Below, piece by piece: positions 8,548 to 15,599 of a stretch of 41,522 nucleotides of DNA (the first letter of the stretch is position 1; every line of letters starts with the position of its first letter). The position numbers and the translations under genes were made by a program. This DNA is from an uncultured Bacilli bacterium (GTDB lineage: Bacteria; Bacillota_I; Bacilli_A; RF39; UBA660), in assembly GCA_944332215.1 (NCBI GenBank), contig CALVJP010000020.1, positions 1 through 41,522 of the forward strand, read 5' to 3'. The notes beneath the pieces were generated by a model that saw nothing but the letters and a program-made list of their open reading frames with translations, did not search any database and was not told the DNA's origin.

Positions 8548-9187
8548 AAGAAAGATTAGTAAAAAAAAGATCACAATTTTTGCAATCATCTTAATTGTTA
8601 TTGTGGCTTTAGTAATTGGAGTAATTATGTTTTTAACTAAAGATAAAAAAGAGGATAATACAATTAAGGTGGAAACCGCCGATAAAATTGAAGGATATGA
8701 TTATACTTTGCGCAGTGATGCAACTAAGTATTACAAAAGCTTATTTAAAGAACTTAAAGAGGTGCTAGAAGCCGAAGATATTGATGAAGCCAAATATGCT
8801 GATGCTGTTAGTAAACTATTTGTGGCTGATTTCTTTAACTTAGACAATAAAATGAGTAAAAATGATATTGGAGGACTTCAATTTGTTTATAAAGATTTTC
8901 GCACCGACTTTGAAAAGTTAGCGGGTAATAGCATGTATAAGAGCGTTGAAAGCAACGTTTATGGCGATAGAGAGCAAACATTACCAGTGGTCACAAAAGT
9001 ATCCACCGAGGCCAGCACAACTGAAGCTTTTAAATATGGCGACAATACTGATGAGAATGCCTATAAAATCAATTTTGATATTGAATATGAAGAAGATTTA
9101 GGCTATCAAAATTCAGGTACTTTGATCTTAATCCATAATGATAATAAGTTAGAAGTAGCCGCGATGGAAGAATCTAGTGTTAGCTAG
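8540..9187 (+). CDS. Membrane-anchored extracytoplasmic protein, unknown
   Basis: 215 residues: a Lys-rich start, one transmembrane segment at about 9-32 and an acidic extracytoplasmic domain. There are no cysteines and no motif I recognise. AAAGGAG precedes the ATG inside the end of the LtaS-like gene, and the 8-base overlap implies coupled translation. The shape (helical front half, beta-rich back half near VNFDIEYEEDLG-like strands) resembles small NTF2-like or lipoprotein-like partners, but this is only an impression. A helper role for the synthase is inferred from the overlap alone. Confidence 0.7.
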   Translation: MAKRKISKKKITIFAIILIVIVALVIGVIMFLTKDKKEDNTIKVETADKIEGYDYTLRSDATKYYKSLFKELKEVLEAEDIDEAKYADAVSKLFVADFFNLDNKMSKNDIGGLQFVYKDFRTDFEKLAGNSMYKSVESNVYGDREQTLPVVTKVSTEASTTEAFKYGDNTDENAYKINFDIEYEEDLGYQNSGTLILIHNDNKLEVAAMEESSVS

Positions 9188-9194
9188 ATTTTTT

Positions 9195-9227
9195 TTGACA
9201 AATTTTGTAAAGTAGATAACTTATAAT
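9195..9227 (+). promoter_or_regulatory. Possible promoter for a very short transcript
   Basis: TTGACA at 9195-9200 and TATAAT at 9222-9227 are both perfect boxes, but the spacer is 21 bases, longer than usual. It stands directly upstream of a short reading frame and terminator. Confidence 0.35.
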
Positions 9228-9243
9228 ATCAATGGTGGTGAAA

Positions 9244-9306
9244 ATGAAAAGAGCTTACACATATCATATTTATGATCAGCTTTCGCAAGAAAGCTTTTTG
9301 GCTTAA
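9244..9306 (+). CDS. Possible 20-residue peptide overlapping a terminator
   Basis: ATG at 9244 is preceded by GGTGGTG at a good distance. The frame is 20 codons (starts MKRAYTYHIYDQLSQ) and stops with TAA. Its 3' half coincides with a terminator hairpin. It could be a real micro-protein, a leader peptide or chance; there are no relatives I recognise. Confidence 0.3.
   Translation: MKRAYTYHIYDQLSQESFLA
9278..9299 (+). terminator. Short terminator hairpin with GCAA tetraloop
   Basis: AGCTTTC (9278-9284), GCAA, GAAAGCT (9289-9295) and five T. With the promoter-like boxes upstream this defines a transcript of roughly 65-70 bases. It may also be the terminator of the ltaS-like operon. Confidence 0.6.
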
Positions 9307-9403
9307 CGTTTTTAGATATAAATTTAATAGTTAGACCTGTATATCTAATGTACATTTTTAAAGAAAAACGCAATTTTTAGTCATTAAAAACTTAAAAATA
9401 TGC

Positions 9404-9423
9404 TATAATACCCATAAAGGAGG
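9404..9423 (+). promoter_or_regulatory. Extended -10 and ribosome binding site
   Basis: TGCTATAAT (9401-9409) gives an extended -10 box. AAAGGAGGG at 9416-9424 is a near-perfect ribosome binding site for the secreted beta-repeat protein. Confidence 0.5.
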
Positions 9424-9431
9424 GAAAAAAT

Positions 9432-10718
9432 ATGAAAATACGCAAATCTTTTATTGCTCTAATTTCTATTGCTAGCTTTTGTTTAATTCCGTGTGGGGCG
9501 CAGGCGGCTAATAATGTAGCTAAAGTAGGCGATGTAGAGTATAGTACTTTACAGGAGGCCATCAATCAGGCTCAAAATATTACGGTAGTTTTAATTGATG
9601 ATGTGACAGAAAGCGTGACTATTGCTCAAGATAAAGTGATTACTTTAGATTTAGGCAATTATACAATCACTAATGTTGCTGATAAGCACACAATTACCAA
9701 CGAGGGAACTTTGACCATTACTGGAAATGGGACGATTGATAATGTGTCTCATAAAAAAGGCGCTTTAGTCAATAAGGGCACAGTGACTTTAAAAAGTGGG
9801 ACATTAACTCGCTCTAAGGAAGCCGGTTCATCACCAACTAATAGTGGTGGTAATTCATGGTATGTTGTCGATAATAATGGTGGCAGTTTCATCATGGAAG
9901 GTGGAACGATAGTTAATACATCATTGTATAGCTCAGCTGTACGTAATTTAGAAGCATCATTTACCATGAAAGGTGGCAACATTACTAATGGTTTTATTGC
10001 TTTAAAAAATGATGATAATGGAGTTATTAAAATGACTGGTGGCACCGTTTCAACAACAGCTGCCGGTGGTAGTGCGATTCAAAACTGGGGAAATTTAACT
10101 ATGACTGGAGGGACTTTAAATGCTGTCTCTAATGCTGCAGCGCTCTCTACTTGGAGTTGGAGTAGTGCTTATGACCCAGTAGTTACAGTAATTTCAGATG
10201 ATGCCATTCTTAATGGTGACGTTATAATGGATTATTCTGGCGCAACAGCAACTTCAGCCGAAATGCCATCTTTAACCATTAATGGAGGTACAATTAAGGG
10301 TAATATTGAGGACCGAGCAAGTAGTACGATTATAGTTAATGCTGGTACGATAACTGGGGAAATCTCTTCAGCTGAAAATGGGCAAATTGAAATAGCTCCA
10401 GCTGATTATAGTAAAGTAGAAAGTGCCCTTAAGAAAGTAGAAAGCCTTGATGAAAAACTTTATACACAAGAATCTTGGGCCAAATTAAAAAAAGCCGTAG
10501 ATGCTGTTACATATGATAAAACTATTCTTGAACAAGATCTTGTCGATAGTTATGCCAAAGCCATTAATGAGGCTTTAGACAATTTAAAATTAGTGGCTGA
10601 TAAAAACATTGAAAATCCTAGCACTGCTGATAGTATTTTGCTTTATATTATTTTTGGTATTATTTCAGTATGTGGATTAGCTTTTGCCGGTTTTCGTTTA
10701 ACTAGACAAACTAATTAA
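9432..10718 (+). CDS. Secreted beta-repeat protein with FIVAR-like domain and sortase-like tail
   Basis: 428 residues. A signal peptide ends near CGAQA (residue 25). Residues about 60-325 form a run of short repeats built on TMxGGT/LTINGGTIKG-like turns, as in right-handed beta-helix adhesins. Residues about 330-390 form a helical FIVAR-like module (SWAKLKKAVDAV..., then ...AINEALDNLKLV). The tail is NPSTADSI (from residue 395), a hydrophobic segment, and a short end with Arg and Lys-type charge (FRLTRQTN). That arrangement looks like a cell-wall sorting signal of the NPxTx type rather than LPxTG. Likely a wall- or membrane-held surface protein; the ligand is unknown. It stands alone between its own promoter and terminator. 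Confidence 0.8.
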   Translation: MKIRKSFIALISIASFCLIPCGAQAANNVAKVGDVEYSTLQEAINQAQNITVVLIDDVTESVTIAQDKVITLDLGNYTITNVADKHTITNEGTLTITGNGTIDNVSHKKGALVNKGTVTLKSGTLTRSKEAGSSPTNSGGNSWYVVDNNGGSFIMEGGTIVNTSLYSSAVRNLEASFTMKGGNITNGFIALKNDDNGVIKMTGGTVSTTAAGGSAIQNWGNLTMTGGTLNAVSNAAALSTWSWSSAYDPVVTVISDDAILNGDVIMDYSGATATSAEMPSLTINGGTIKGNIEDRASSTIIVNAGTITGEISSAENGQIEIAPADYSKVESALKKVESLDEKLYTQESWAKLKKAVDAVTYDKTILEQDLVDSYAKAINEALDNLKLVADKNIENPSTADSILLYIIFGIISVCGLAFAGFRLTRQTN

Positions 10719-10733
10719 AATTATTTCAAAAAT

Positions 10734-10767
10734 AACTTATTTCCTAAACAAAGGGAAATAAGTTTTT
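10734..10767 (+). terminator. Rho-independent terminator
   Basis: An 11-bp stem, AACTTATTTCC (10734-10744) with GGAAATAAGTT (10754-10764), then more T. It ends the surface-protein transcript. Confidence 0.85.
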
Positions 10768-10848
10768 AATTGCATTTCGACAAGACAATCTTACACGCTT
10801 TTTTACATAAAATGACAATTTAAGCCATAAAATTATATGGGTGATATG

Positions 10849-11082
10849 ATGCTGAGAGATTTAAGAAATTACATTTTAGAGTCCGACTTCAGAATTAATT
10901 ATGTTAAAAATAAAGTCGATATTGTCAACTATCAAAGCATTAGTCACTTTGATAGTGATAAAATAATGGTTAGATATACTGATGGATTAGTTATAGTTAA
11001 AGGGGATAAATTAATTATTGCTAAACTGCTCAGTGATGAACTTTTGATATCTGGGGATATAAAGAGTATTGAATTTAGATGA
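10849..11082 (+). CDS. yqfC: YabP/YqfC-family sporulation protein
   Basis: 77 residues from ATG 10849. The mid region (MVRYTDGLVIVKGDKLIIAK) and the end DELLISGDIKSIEFR follow the YabP/YqfC pattern, and the partner yqfD follows with an ATGA overlap, exactly as in Bacillus. YqfC and YqfD act in the mother cell during sporulation; their biochemical role is not settled. ATGs at 10837 and 10846 are also in frame, but GGGTGA (10839-10844) best serves 10849. It ends in TGA, one of the few TGA stops here. CATAAAAT at 10826-10833 resembles a sigma-E -10 box but would put the mRNA start too close to the gene to be convincing. Confidence 0.82.
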   Translation: MLRDLRNYILESDFRINYVKNKVDIVNYQSISHFDSDKIMVRYTDGLVIVKGDKLIIAKLLSDELLISGDIKSIEFR

Positions 11083-12227
11083 TTGAAAAATTTCGTAGTC
11101 GCATCATGCTCTTAGTTAAAGGGCGCAATATCAATCGTTTTATTCAAAAGTTAACTAGCCGCAAAATAAACATTTTATCATTAAAACCGCTAAATCGTAA
11201 TGAAGTCAAAATAATTATATATAAAGATGACTATGAGCAGGTCATGAAAATTAAGAGTATTTATGAAGTTTTAGAAGAAGATACTTTTGGGTATATTAAA
11301 ATTAAAAAGTTATGTAAAGTAAATAGACATTTAATTATTTGCCTATTCGTTTGTTTTACTATTTTTATTGGATTAACAAATATGGTTTTTGATATTGAAG
11401 TTATTCATTCTAATAAGGAAATTAGGCATTTATTACAAACAGAGTTAGAAAATAATGGAATTAAAAAGTTTTCATTTAAAAAAAGTTATAAACAATTAGA
11501 AGTAATTAAAGAAAAGATTTTGAATAGTCATCCTGACGAAATAGAATGGTTAGAAATTGAAACGAAAGGAACTAAATATGTCGTTAGAGTAGAAGAACGG
11601 GAAGTTATTAAAAATAAAGACAACAATAATCCGCGCAATATCGTCGCGGCGAAAGATGGGGTTATTAAAAAGATTGTTGCTCGTCATGGAAATATTGAAC
11701 AAGAGCAAAATACTTACGTTAAAAAAGGCGAAGTGATTATTAATGGCGATATTATGCTCAATGACAAATCGATGGGCAAAGTAAAAGCGGAGGGAGAAGT
11801 CTTTGCTGAAGTTTGGTATGTCATAAAGACGGAATATCCATTTGCTTATTATGAAGAAAAAGAAACGGGCCGCCAAAAAGATGTCTATGCGATTGAGTTT
11901 GCTTCCAAGGATTTTGAATTAACTTTTGATAAATATGAACATAAAAAATCGGAAGATGATGTTATTTTAAGTCATCCTCTTTTGCCCATTAAATTAGTTA
12001 AACAACATCAAAAAGAGGTTAAAGTGACTAATCAAATCTTAACTTTTGATGAAGCTTTAATTAAAGCAGAAGCACTTTCGATTAAGAAAATGGAAAAAAC
12101 GTTGGATGATGAGGAGTATATAATTCGGAGTAAATATTTAAAAAGTAAAGTAAATGAAAGTACTATTGAAGTTGAGATGTTTTTTGCAGTTTACGAAAAT
12201 ATAACCGATTATAAGGAAATTAAGTGA
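11079..12227 (+). CDS. yqfD: Sporulation protein YqfD
   Basis: 382 residues, near the usual length. A cytoplasmic N-terminal segment of about 80 residues (opens with a VKGRNINRFI-like stretch typical of YqfD) is followed by one transmembrane helix (about 83-103), then a long extracytoplasmic part containing an ...EIKGTKYVVRVEER-like region and AAKDGVIKKIVARHG. In Bacillus it is made under sigma-E in the mother cell and, with YqfC, is needed for efficient sporulation. Overlap of 4 bases with yqfC suggests coupled translation. It ends in TGA. Confidence 0.9.
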   Translation: MIEKFRSRIMLLVKGRNINRFIQKLTSRKINILSLKPLNRNEVKIIIYKDDYEQVMKIKSIYEVLEEDTFGYIKIKKLCKVNRHLIICLFVCFTIFIGLTNMVFDIEVIHSNKEIRHLLQTELENNGIKKFSFKKSYKQLEVIKEKILNSHPDEIEWLEIETKGTKYVVRVEEREVIKNKDNNNPRNIVAAKDGVIKKIVARHGNIEQEQNTYVKKGEVIINGDIMLNDKSMGKVKAEGEVFAEVWYVIKTEYPFAYYEEKETGRQKDVYAIEFASKDFELTFDKYEHKKSEDDVILSHPLLPIKLVKQHQKEVKVTNQILTFDEALIKAEALSIKKMEKTLDDEEYIIRSKYLKSKVNESTIEVEMFFAVYENITDYKEIK

Positions 12228-12231
12228 TACA

Positions 12232-12843
12232 ATGATTAGAAGTACCGTGTTAGAGATTTTTAAGGAAACTTGGCCAACCATACTAATTAGTATGGTTATT
12301 CTTGTTTCACTTCGTTTAGTATATTTATTAAAAAATCAAAAACCAATTATTTTATATCAGGAATTAATGACCTTGTTGTTCATGATTTATGTTTTATGCT
12401 TATTTTATGTAGTGACTTTTCAAGATGTCAGTTTTAATTCTTCAAATTTAGTTGTTTTTCATGAAATGTTTAGGTATGAAATAGGAAGTCAGCTCTTTAT
12501 TAAAAATGTACTAGGTAATATGCTACTATTTATTCCTTATGGTTTTTTTACAGCTTATTATTTGAAATTAAAAAAGCCATATTTAATTTTAGCTTTATCG
12601 TTATTAGTATCTTTGACAATTGAGATAACTCAATTATTAATTGGAAGGGTCTTTGATGTTGATGATATTATTTTAAATGTAACTGGGGGCTTTTTAGGTT
12701 TTTATTTATATTATATTTTAATGGGAATTAAAGGCCATTTACCTGATATATTGAAAAATAGAATGATTTATAATATAATAATGGTGTGTTTATTAATGCT
12801 GGCCTTAGCTTATTTGGTAGGCTTTATAGAACTGGGAGTATAA
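12232..12843 (+). CDS. VanZ-like membrane protein
   Basis: 203 residues with about five membrane segments. VanZ-family marks are seen: GNMLLFIPYGFF, then E..Q...GRVFDVDDIILNVTGGFLG. The family includes the teicoplanin-resistance protein VanZ, but most members have unknown roles in the envelope. It lies 4 bases after yqfD and 2 bases before ybeY, so it is inside the operon, at the place where phoH and pgpH are found in Bacillus. Confidence 0.85.
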   Translation: MIRSTVLEIFKETWPTILISMVILVSLRLVYLLKNQKPIILYQELMTLLFMIYVLCLFYVVTFQDVSFNSSNLVVFHEMFRYEIGSQLFIKNVLGNMLLFIPYGFFTAYYLKLKKPYLILALSLLVSLTIEITQLLIGRVFDVDDIILNVTGGFLGFYLYYILMGIKGHLPDILKNRMIYNIIMVCLLMLALAYLVGFIELGV

Positions 12844-12845
12844 AA

Positions 12846-13289
12846 ATGAATAAAGTAGAAATTTTTAATGAAACGACGGAAGAACTGGATTTGAAATTTT
12901 TAAAGCAATTAATTGATTATGCTTTAGAATATAAAAAACTGGATAAGGTCATTTTTAATGTGATATTTGTCGATAATGAGAAAATAAGGAAAATAAACCG
13001 GGAGTACCGGCAGATTGATAAAGAAACGGATGTTATTAGTTTTGCTTTAGAAGATAACGAAGAGATAAAATTTGAATTTGGTCGTTTACTTGGGGATATA
13101 TATATATCAGTCACAAAAATGAAACAACAAGCTAAAGAATACGGCCATAGTGAAAAAAGAGAAATGGCGTTTTTAACCATTCATGGATTATTACATTTAC
13201 TAGGATATGACCATATGAACAAAAACGACGAAGAAGTAATGTTTAAAGAGCAGGAGTTGATTTTAGATGGATTTGGGATCACGAGGTAA
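12846..13289 (+). CDS. ybeY: rRNA maturation endoribonuclease YbeY
   Basis: 147 residues. The zinc-binding signature HGLLHLLGYDH is complete (three histidines), near residues 110-120, and the conserved ETDVISFAL stretch lies upstream. YbeY is a single-strand endoribonuclease involved in 16S rRNA 3'-end maturation and ribosome quality control. The start at ATG 12846 is chosen because GGGAG precedes it; the frame is open further upstream inside the VanZ-like gene, but those starts would add about 20 unrelated residues. It overlaps dgkA by 23 bases. Confidence 0.95.
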   Translation: MNKVEIFNETTEELDLKFLKQLIDYALEYKKLDKVIFNVIFVDNEKIRKINREYRQIDKETDVISFALEDNEEIKFEFGRLLGDIYISVTKMKQQAKEYGHSEKREMAFLTIHGLLHLLGYDHMNKNDEEVMFKEQELILDGFGITR

Positions 13290-13665
13290 ATTAAAACAAA
13301 GGGGAATTAAAAGATTTATCCATAGTTTTGGTTATGCGGCGGCAGGGTTACGATATGCCTTTAAGTATGAACAAAATATGCTGGCCCATATTTTAGCTAC
13401 AGCGGGAGTAATTATTTTAGGTTTTTGGTTAGATATAAGTTATATAGAGTGGCTTATGTGTTTTTTAATTATTGGTTTAGTAATTGCCACGGAACTTATT
13501 AATACTAGTATTGAGGCGGCTATTGATTTAGTTTGCCCAGAAAAAAATCCATTAGCTAAAATTGCTAAGGATACAGCGGCAGCAGCAGTCATGGTTTTTG
13601 CCATAATTGCTATTGTTTTGGCTTTGATGATTTTTGGGCCTAAAATTTTAGCATTATTTTTATAG
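13267..13665 (+). CDS. dgkA: Diacylglycerol/undecaprenol kinase (DgkA type)
   Basis: 132 residues with three membrane helices. The signature NTSIEAAIDLV with the following KIAKDTAAAAV is typical of the DgkA family. In Gram-positive bacteria the enzyme phosphorylates undecaprenol, recycling the lipid carrier for wall synthesis. It starts inside the end of ybeY; AGGAG at 13252-13256 serves it. The position between ybeY and era is the conserved one. Confidence 0.93.
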   Translation: MDLGSRGKLKQRGIKRFIHSFGYAAAGLRYAFKYEQNMLAHILATAGVIILGFWLDISYIEWLMCFLIIGLVIATELINTSIEAAIDLVCPEKNPLAKIAKDTAAAAVMVFAIIAIVLALMIFGPKILALFL

Positions 13666-13675
13666 GAGGGTAACA

Positions 13676-14563
13676 ATGAAAAGTGGCTTTATTAGTTTAG
13701 TAGGGCGTCCGAATGTTGGAAAATCCACTTTGCTGAATAATATATTAGGGAAAAAAGTAGCGATTACTTCGTCAAAACCTCAGACAACTAGAAATATTAT
13801 TCAAGGAATTTATAATGATGAAAACACTCAAATGGTATTTGTTGATACGCCAGGTATTCATAAACCTAATCATAAGTTAGGCAAAGTTTTAAATAAGGGA
13901 GCTTATTATAGCATTGACGATGTTGATGTTGTTTGTTTCTTAGTCGATGGCCAAGCTGGTTTAGGACGCGGTGATGAATATATTATTGAGAAATTTAAAA
14001 CTATAGATAAACCCGTTATTTTGGTTATTAATAAAATAGATGGCTTAGCTAAAGATGAAGTTTTTAATTTAATTATGAAGTATAAAGATTTATATAATTG
14101 GGCTGAAATTATTCCTGTGTCAGCTTTAAAAGGGAAAAATACGGCTGAGTTAATTAAAGTACTTAAGAATTATTTAAAAGATAATGTTAAATATTTTGAA
14201 GATGACCAATATACTAATCGTAGTCCTGAGTTTATGATTGCTGAACTTATTCGTGAAAAAGTTTTTAATTTAACGAGTGAAGAAATCCCTCATTCTGTGA
14301 CTTGTGTGGTTGAACAGATAATTAAGGAAAATGATAAGTGGATTATAAATGCCGTAGTTATTGTCGATAGAGATGCTCTTAAAAAAATTATAATTGGCAA
14401 AAATGGGGAAATGATTAAAAAAATTGGAATTTTAGCTCGAAAAGATATTGAAGAATTTATTGGTAAAAAGGTTTATTTGGAATTATATGTTAAAACGATA
14501 AAAAAATGGCGCGATAAGGAAAAGTATTTAACTGAATTAGGTTATAATGATTTTTTAAAATAA
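13676..14563 (+). CDS. era: GTPase Era
   Basis: 295 residues, full length. GTPase motifs: GRPNVGKST (about residues 9-17), DTPG, NKID; the C-terminal KH domain is seen at IIIGKNGEMIKKIG. Era binds the 3' end of 16S rRNA and assists small-subunit assembly, which links it to YbeY upstream. TAGGAGGGT gives a strong ribosome binding site. Confidence 0.97.
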   Translation: MKSGFISLVGRPNVGKSTLLNNILGKKVAITSSKPQTTRNIIQGIYNDENTQMVFVDTPGIHKPNHKLGKVLNKGAYYSIDDVDVVCFLVDGQAGLGRGDEYIIEKFKTIDKPVILVINKIDGLAKDEVFNLIMKYKDLYNWAEIIPVSALKGKNTAELIKVLKNYLKDNVKYFEDDQYTNRSPEFMIAELIREKVFNLTSEEIPHSVTCVVEQIIKENDKWIINAVVIVDRDALKKIIIGKNGEMIKKIGILARKDIEEFIGKKVYLELYVKTIKKWRDKEKYLTELGYNDFLK

Positions 14564-14626
14564 ATATTAGCAAAATTGAATAAAATTTTATTTTATCACC
14601 CACCATATTAATAGGAAGGTGATAAA

Positions 14627-14716
14627 ATGGATTTATTTTGGAATTTATTTGAAAAAACTGGAAAAGTTGAGTATTATTTAAAGTATAAAGAAGCGCAAAA
14701 GAAAAAAGGAAGATAA
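14627..14716 (+). CDS. yqzL: YqzL-family small protein
   Basis: A 29-codon gene between era and recO, encoding MDLFWNLFEKTGKVEYYLKY followed by a basic tail. It matches the YqzL pattern (W/F-rich start, TG..  .YL.YKE) and sits where yqzL lies in Bacillus. The Bacillus protein is nearer 47 residues, so this one lacks the acidic tail. AGGAAGGTGAT is a strong ribosome binding site, and recO begins 3 bases after the stop. Function is unknown in all species. Confidence 0.8.
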   Translation: MDLFWNLFEKTGKVEYYLKYKEAQKKKGR

Positions 14717-14719
14717 AAG

Positions 14720-15454
14720 ATGGAAGAAGTTGAAGGCATTATTGTCAGCGAAACGAATTATAGTGAGACCTCAAAAGTTTTGAATATTATGACTAAAGAA
14801 CATGGGTTAATCGGCGTTATGGCTAAAGGATGTCGTAGTTTGAAAAGTCCACTTCGTAGTGTTTCTTCGAAACTGACTTATGGTAAATTTATGATTTATT
14901 ATAAAAGGGATAAACTTTCAATTTTAACTGAAGTTAATATTATCAATCCTTTTAAAAATTTGCAGCTGGATATAACAAAAATAAGTTATGCTGCTTATTT
15001 ATTAGAATTAAGCGAACAAGTGATAAAACAAAATAATAGTCAAGATGTTTTAAAGTTGTTAATTGCTGCTTTAACTAAAATTGATGAGGGTTTTGATCCT
15101 TTGGTCATTATGGATATTTTAGAATTAAAATATTTAGAGTATTTAGGCGTTATGCCGGTAATTGATAGTTGTGCAGTTTGTGGCCAAAAAACAGGAATTG
15201 TGACTTTATCTAGTTACCGCGGAGGATATGTTTGTAAAAATTGTTATACGAATGAGAAAATGGTTAGTGAAAAAACTATTAAGTTATTACGCATGTTTTA
15301 TTATGTTGATATTACCAAAATATCAAAATTAGAGTTAAGTGAGCAGGCCAAAAATGAGATAAATATGTTTTTAGATGACTATTATGATCGTTATACTGGC
15401 TTGTATTTAAAAAGTAAAAAGTTTATTAGAGATTTGCAGAAAATAGGTTGCTAA
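14720..15454 (+). CDS. recO: DNA repair protein RecO
   Basis: 244 residues. An N-terminal OB fold (VEGIIVSETNYSETSKVLNI, KGCRSLKSPLR) is followed by a helical C-terminal domain with a four-cysteine zinc site (CAVCG ... CKNC). RecO helps load RecA on SSB-coated DNA in the RecFOR pathway. AAAAAGGAAGA in the end of yqzL serves as binding site. Confidence 0.95.
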   Translation: MEEVEGIIVSETNYSETSKVLNIMTKEHGLIGVMAKGCRSLKSPLRSVSSKLTYGKFMIYYKRDKLSILTEVNIINPFKNLQLDITKISYAAYLLELSEQVIKQNNSQDVLKLLIAALTKIDEGFDPLVIMDILELKYLEYLGVMPVIDSCAVCGQKTGIVTLSSYRGGYVCKNCYTNEKMVSEKTIKLLRMFYYVDITKISKLELSEQAKNEINMFLDDYYDRYTGLYLKSKKFIRDLQKIGC

Positions 15455-15457
15455 TGT

Positions 15458-15499
15458 AATAAACCCCGTTTCTATTTTGTCCAAGGAATGGGGCTTATT
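15458..15499 (+). terminator. Hairpin after recO, probable terminator
   Basis: CCCCGTTTC (15464-15472) pairs with GGAATGGGG (15485-15493, two G-U pairs), extended by AATAAA with TTATT. There is no clean T tract directly after it, so termination may be weak, but nothing else separates recO from the next promoter. Confidence 0.5.
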
Positions 15500-15537
15500 A
15501 TTGCTACTTTTTTTACGTGGCTTCAGTTATGTTGAAT

Positions 15538-15566
15538 TTGACAAGGGAAAACATTGGTGTTATAAT
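15538..15566 (+). promoter_or_regulatory. Consensus sigma-A promoter
   Basis: TTGACA (15538-15543), 17-base spacer, TATAAT (15561-15566). Both boxes are perfect. It drives the helicase-associated-domain protein starting at 15600. Confidence 0.85.
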
Positions 15567-15599
15567 AGCGAACGCATTAAAAAAAGGGGGAAGTTTATC

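Noticed and set aside
9749-10045. Gene on the minus strand inside the beta-repeat protein
   Set aside because: It is the mirror frame of the Gly/Thr repeats, with no ribosome binding site and Pro/Leu-rich nonsense composition. Other antisense frames in ltaS, yqfD, the dehydrogenase and similar genes were rejected for the same reason.
10826-10833. Sigma-E promoter for yqfC
   Set aside because: CATAAAAT fits the -10 pattern but transcription would start only a few bases before the start codon and inside the ribosome binding site.
12786-12845. Longer YbeY starting inside the VanZ-like gene
   Set aside because: The extra 20 residues are the out-of-frame shadow of the VanZ-like C-terminus; ATG 12846 has GGGAG upstream and gives the normal family start.
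15477-15599. N-terminal extension of the HA-domain protein
   Set aside because: The open frame crosses the recO terminator hairpin and a perfect promoter; ATG 15600 has the ribosome binding site.
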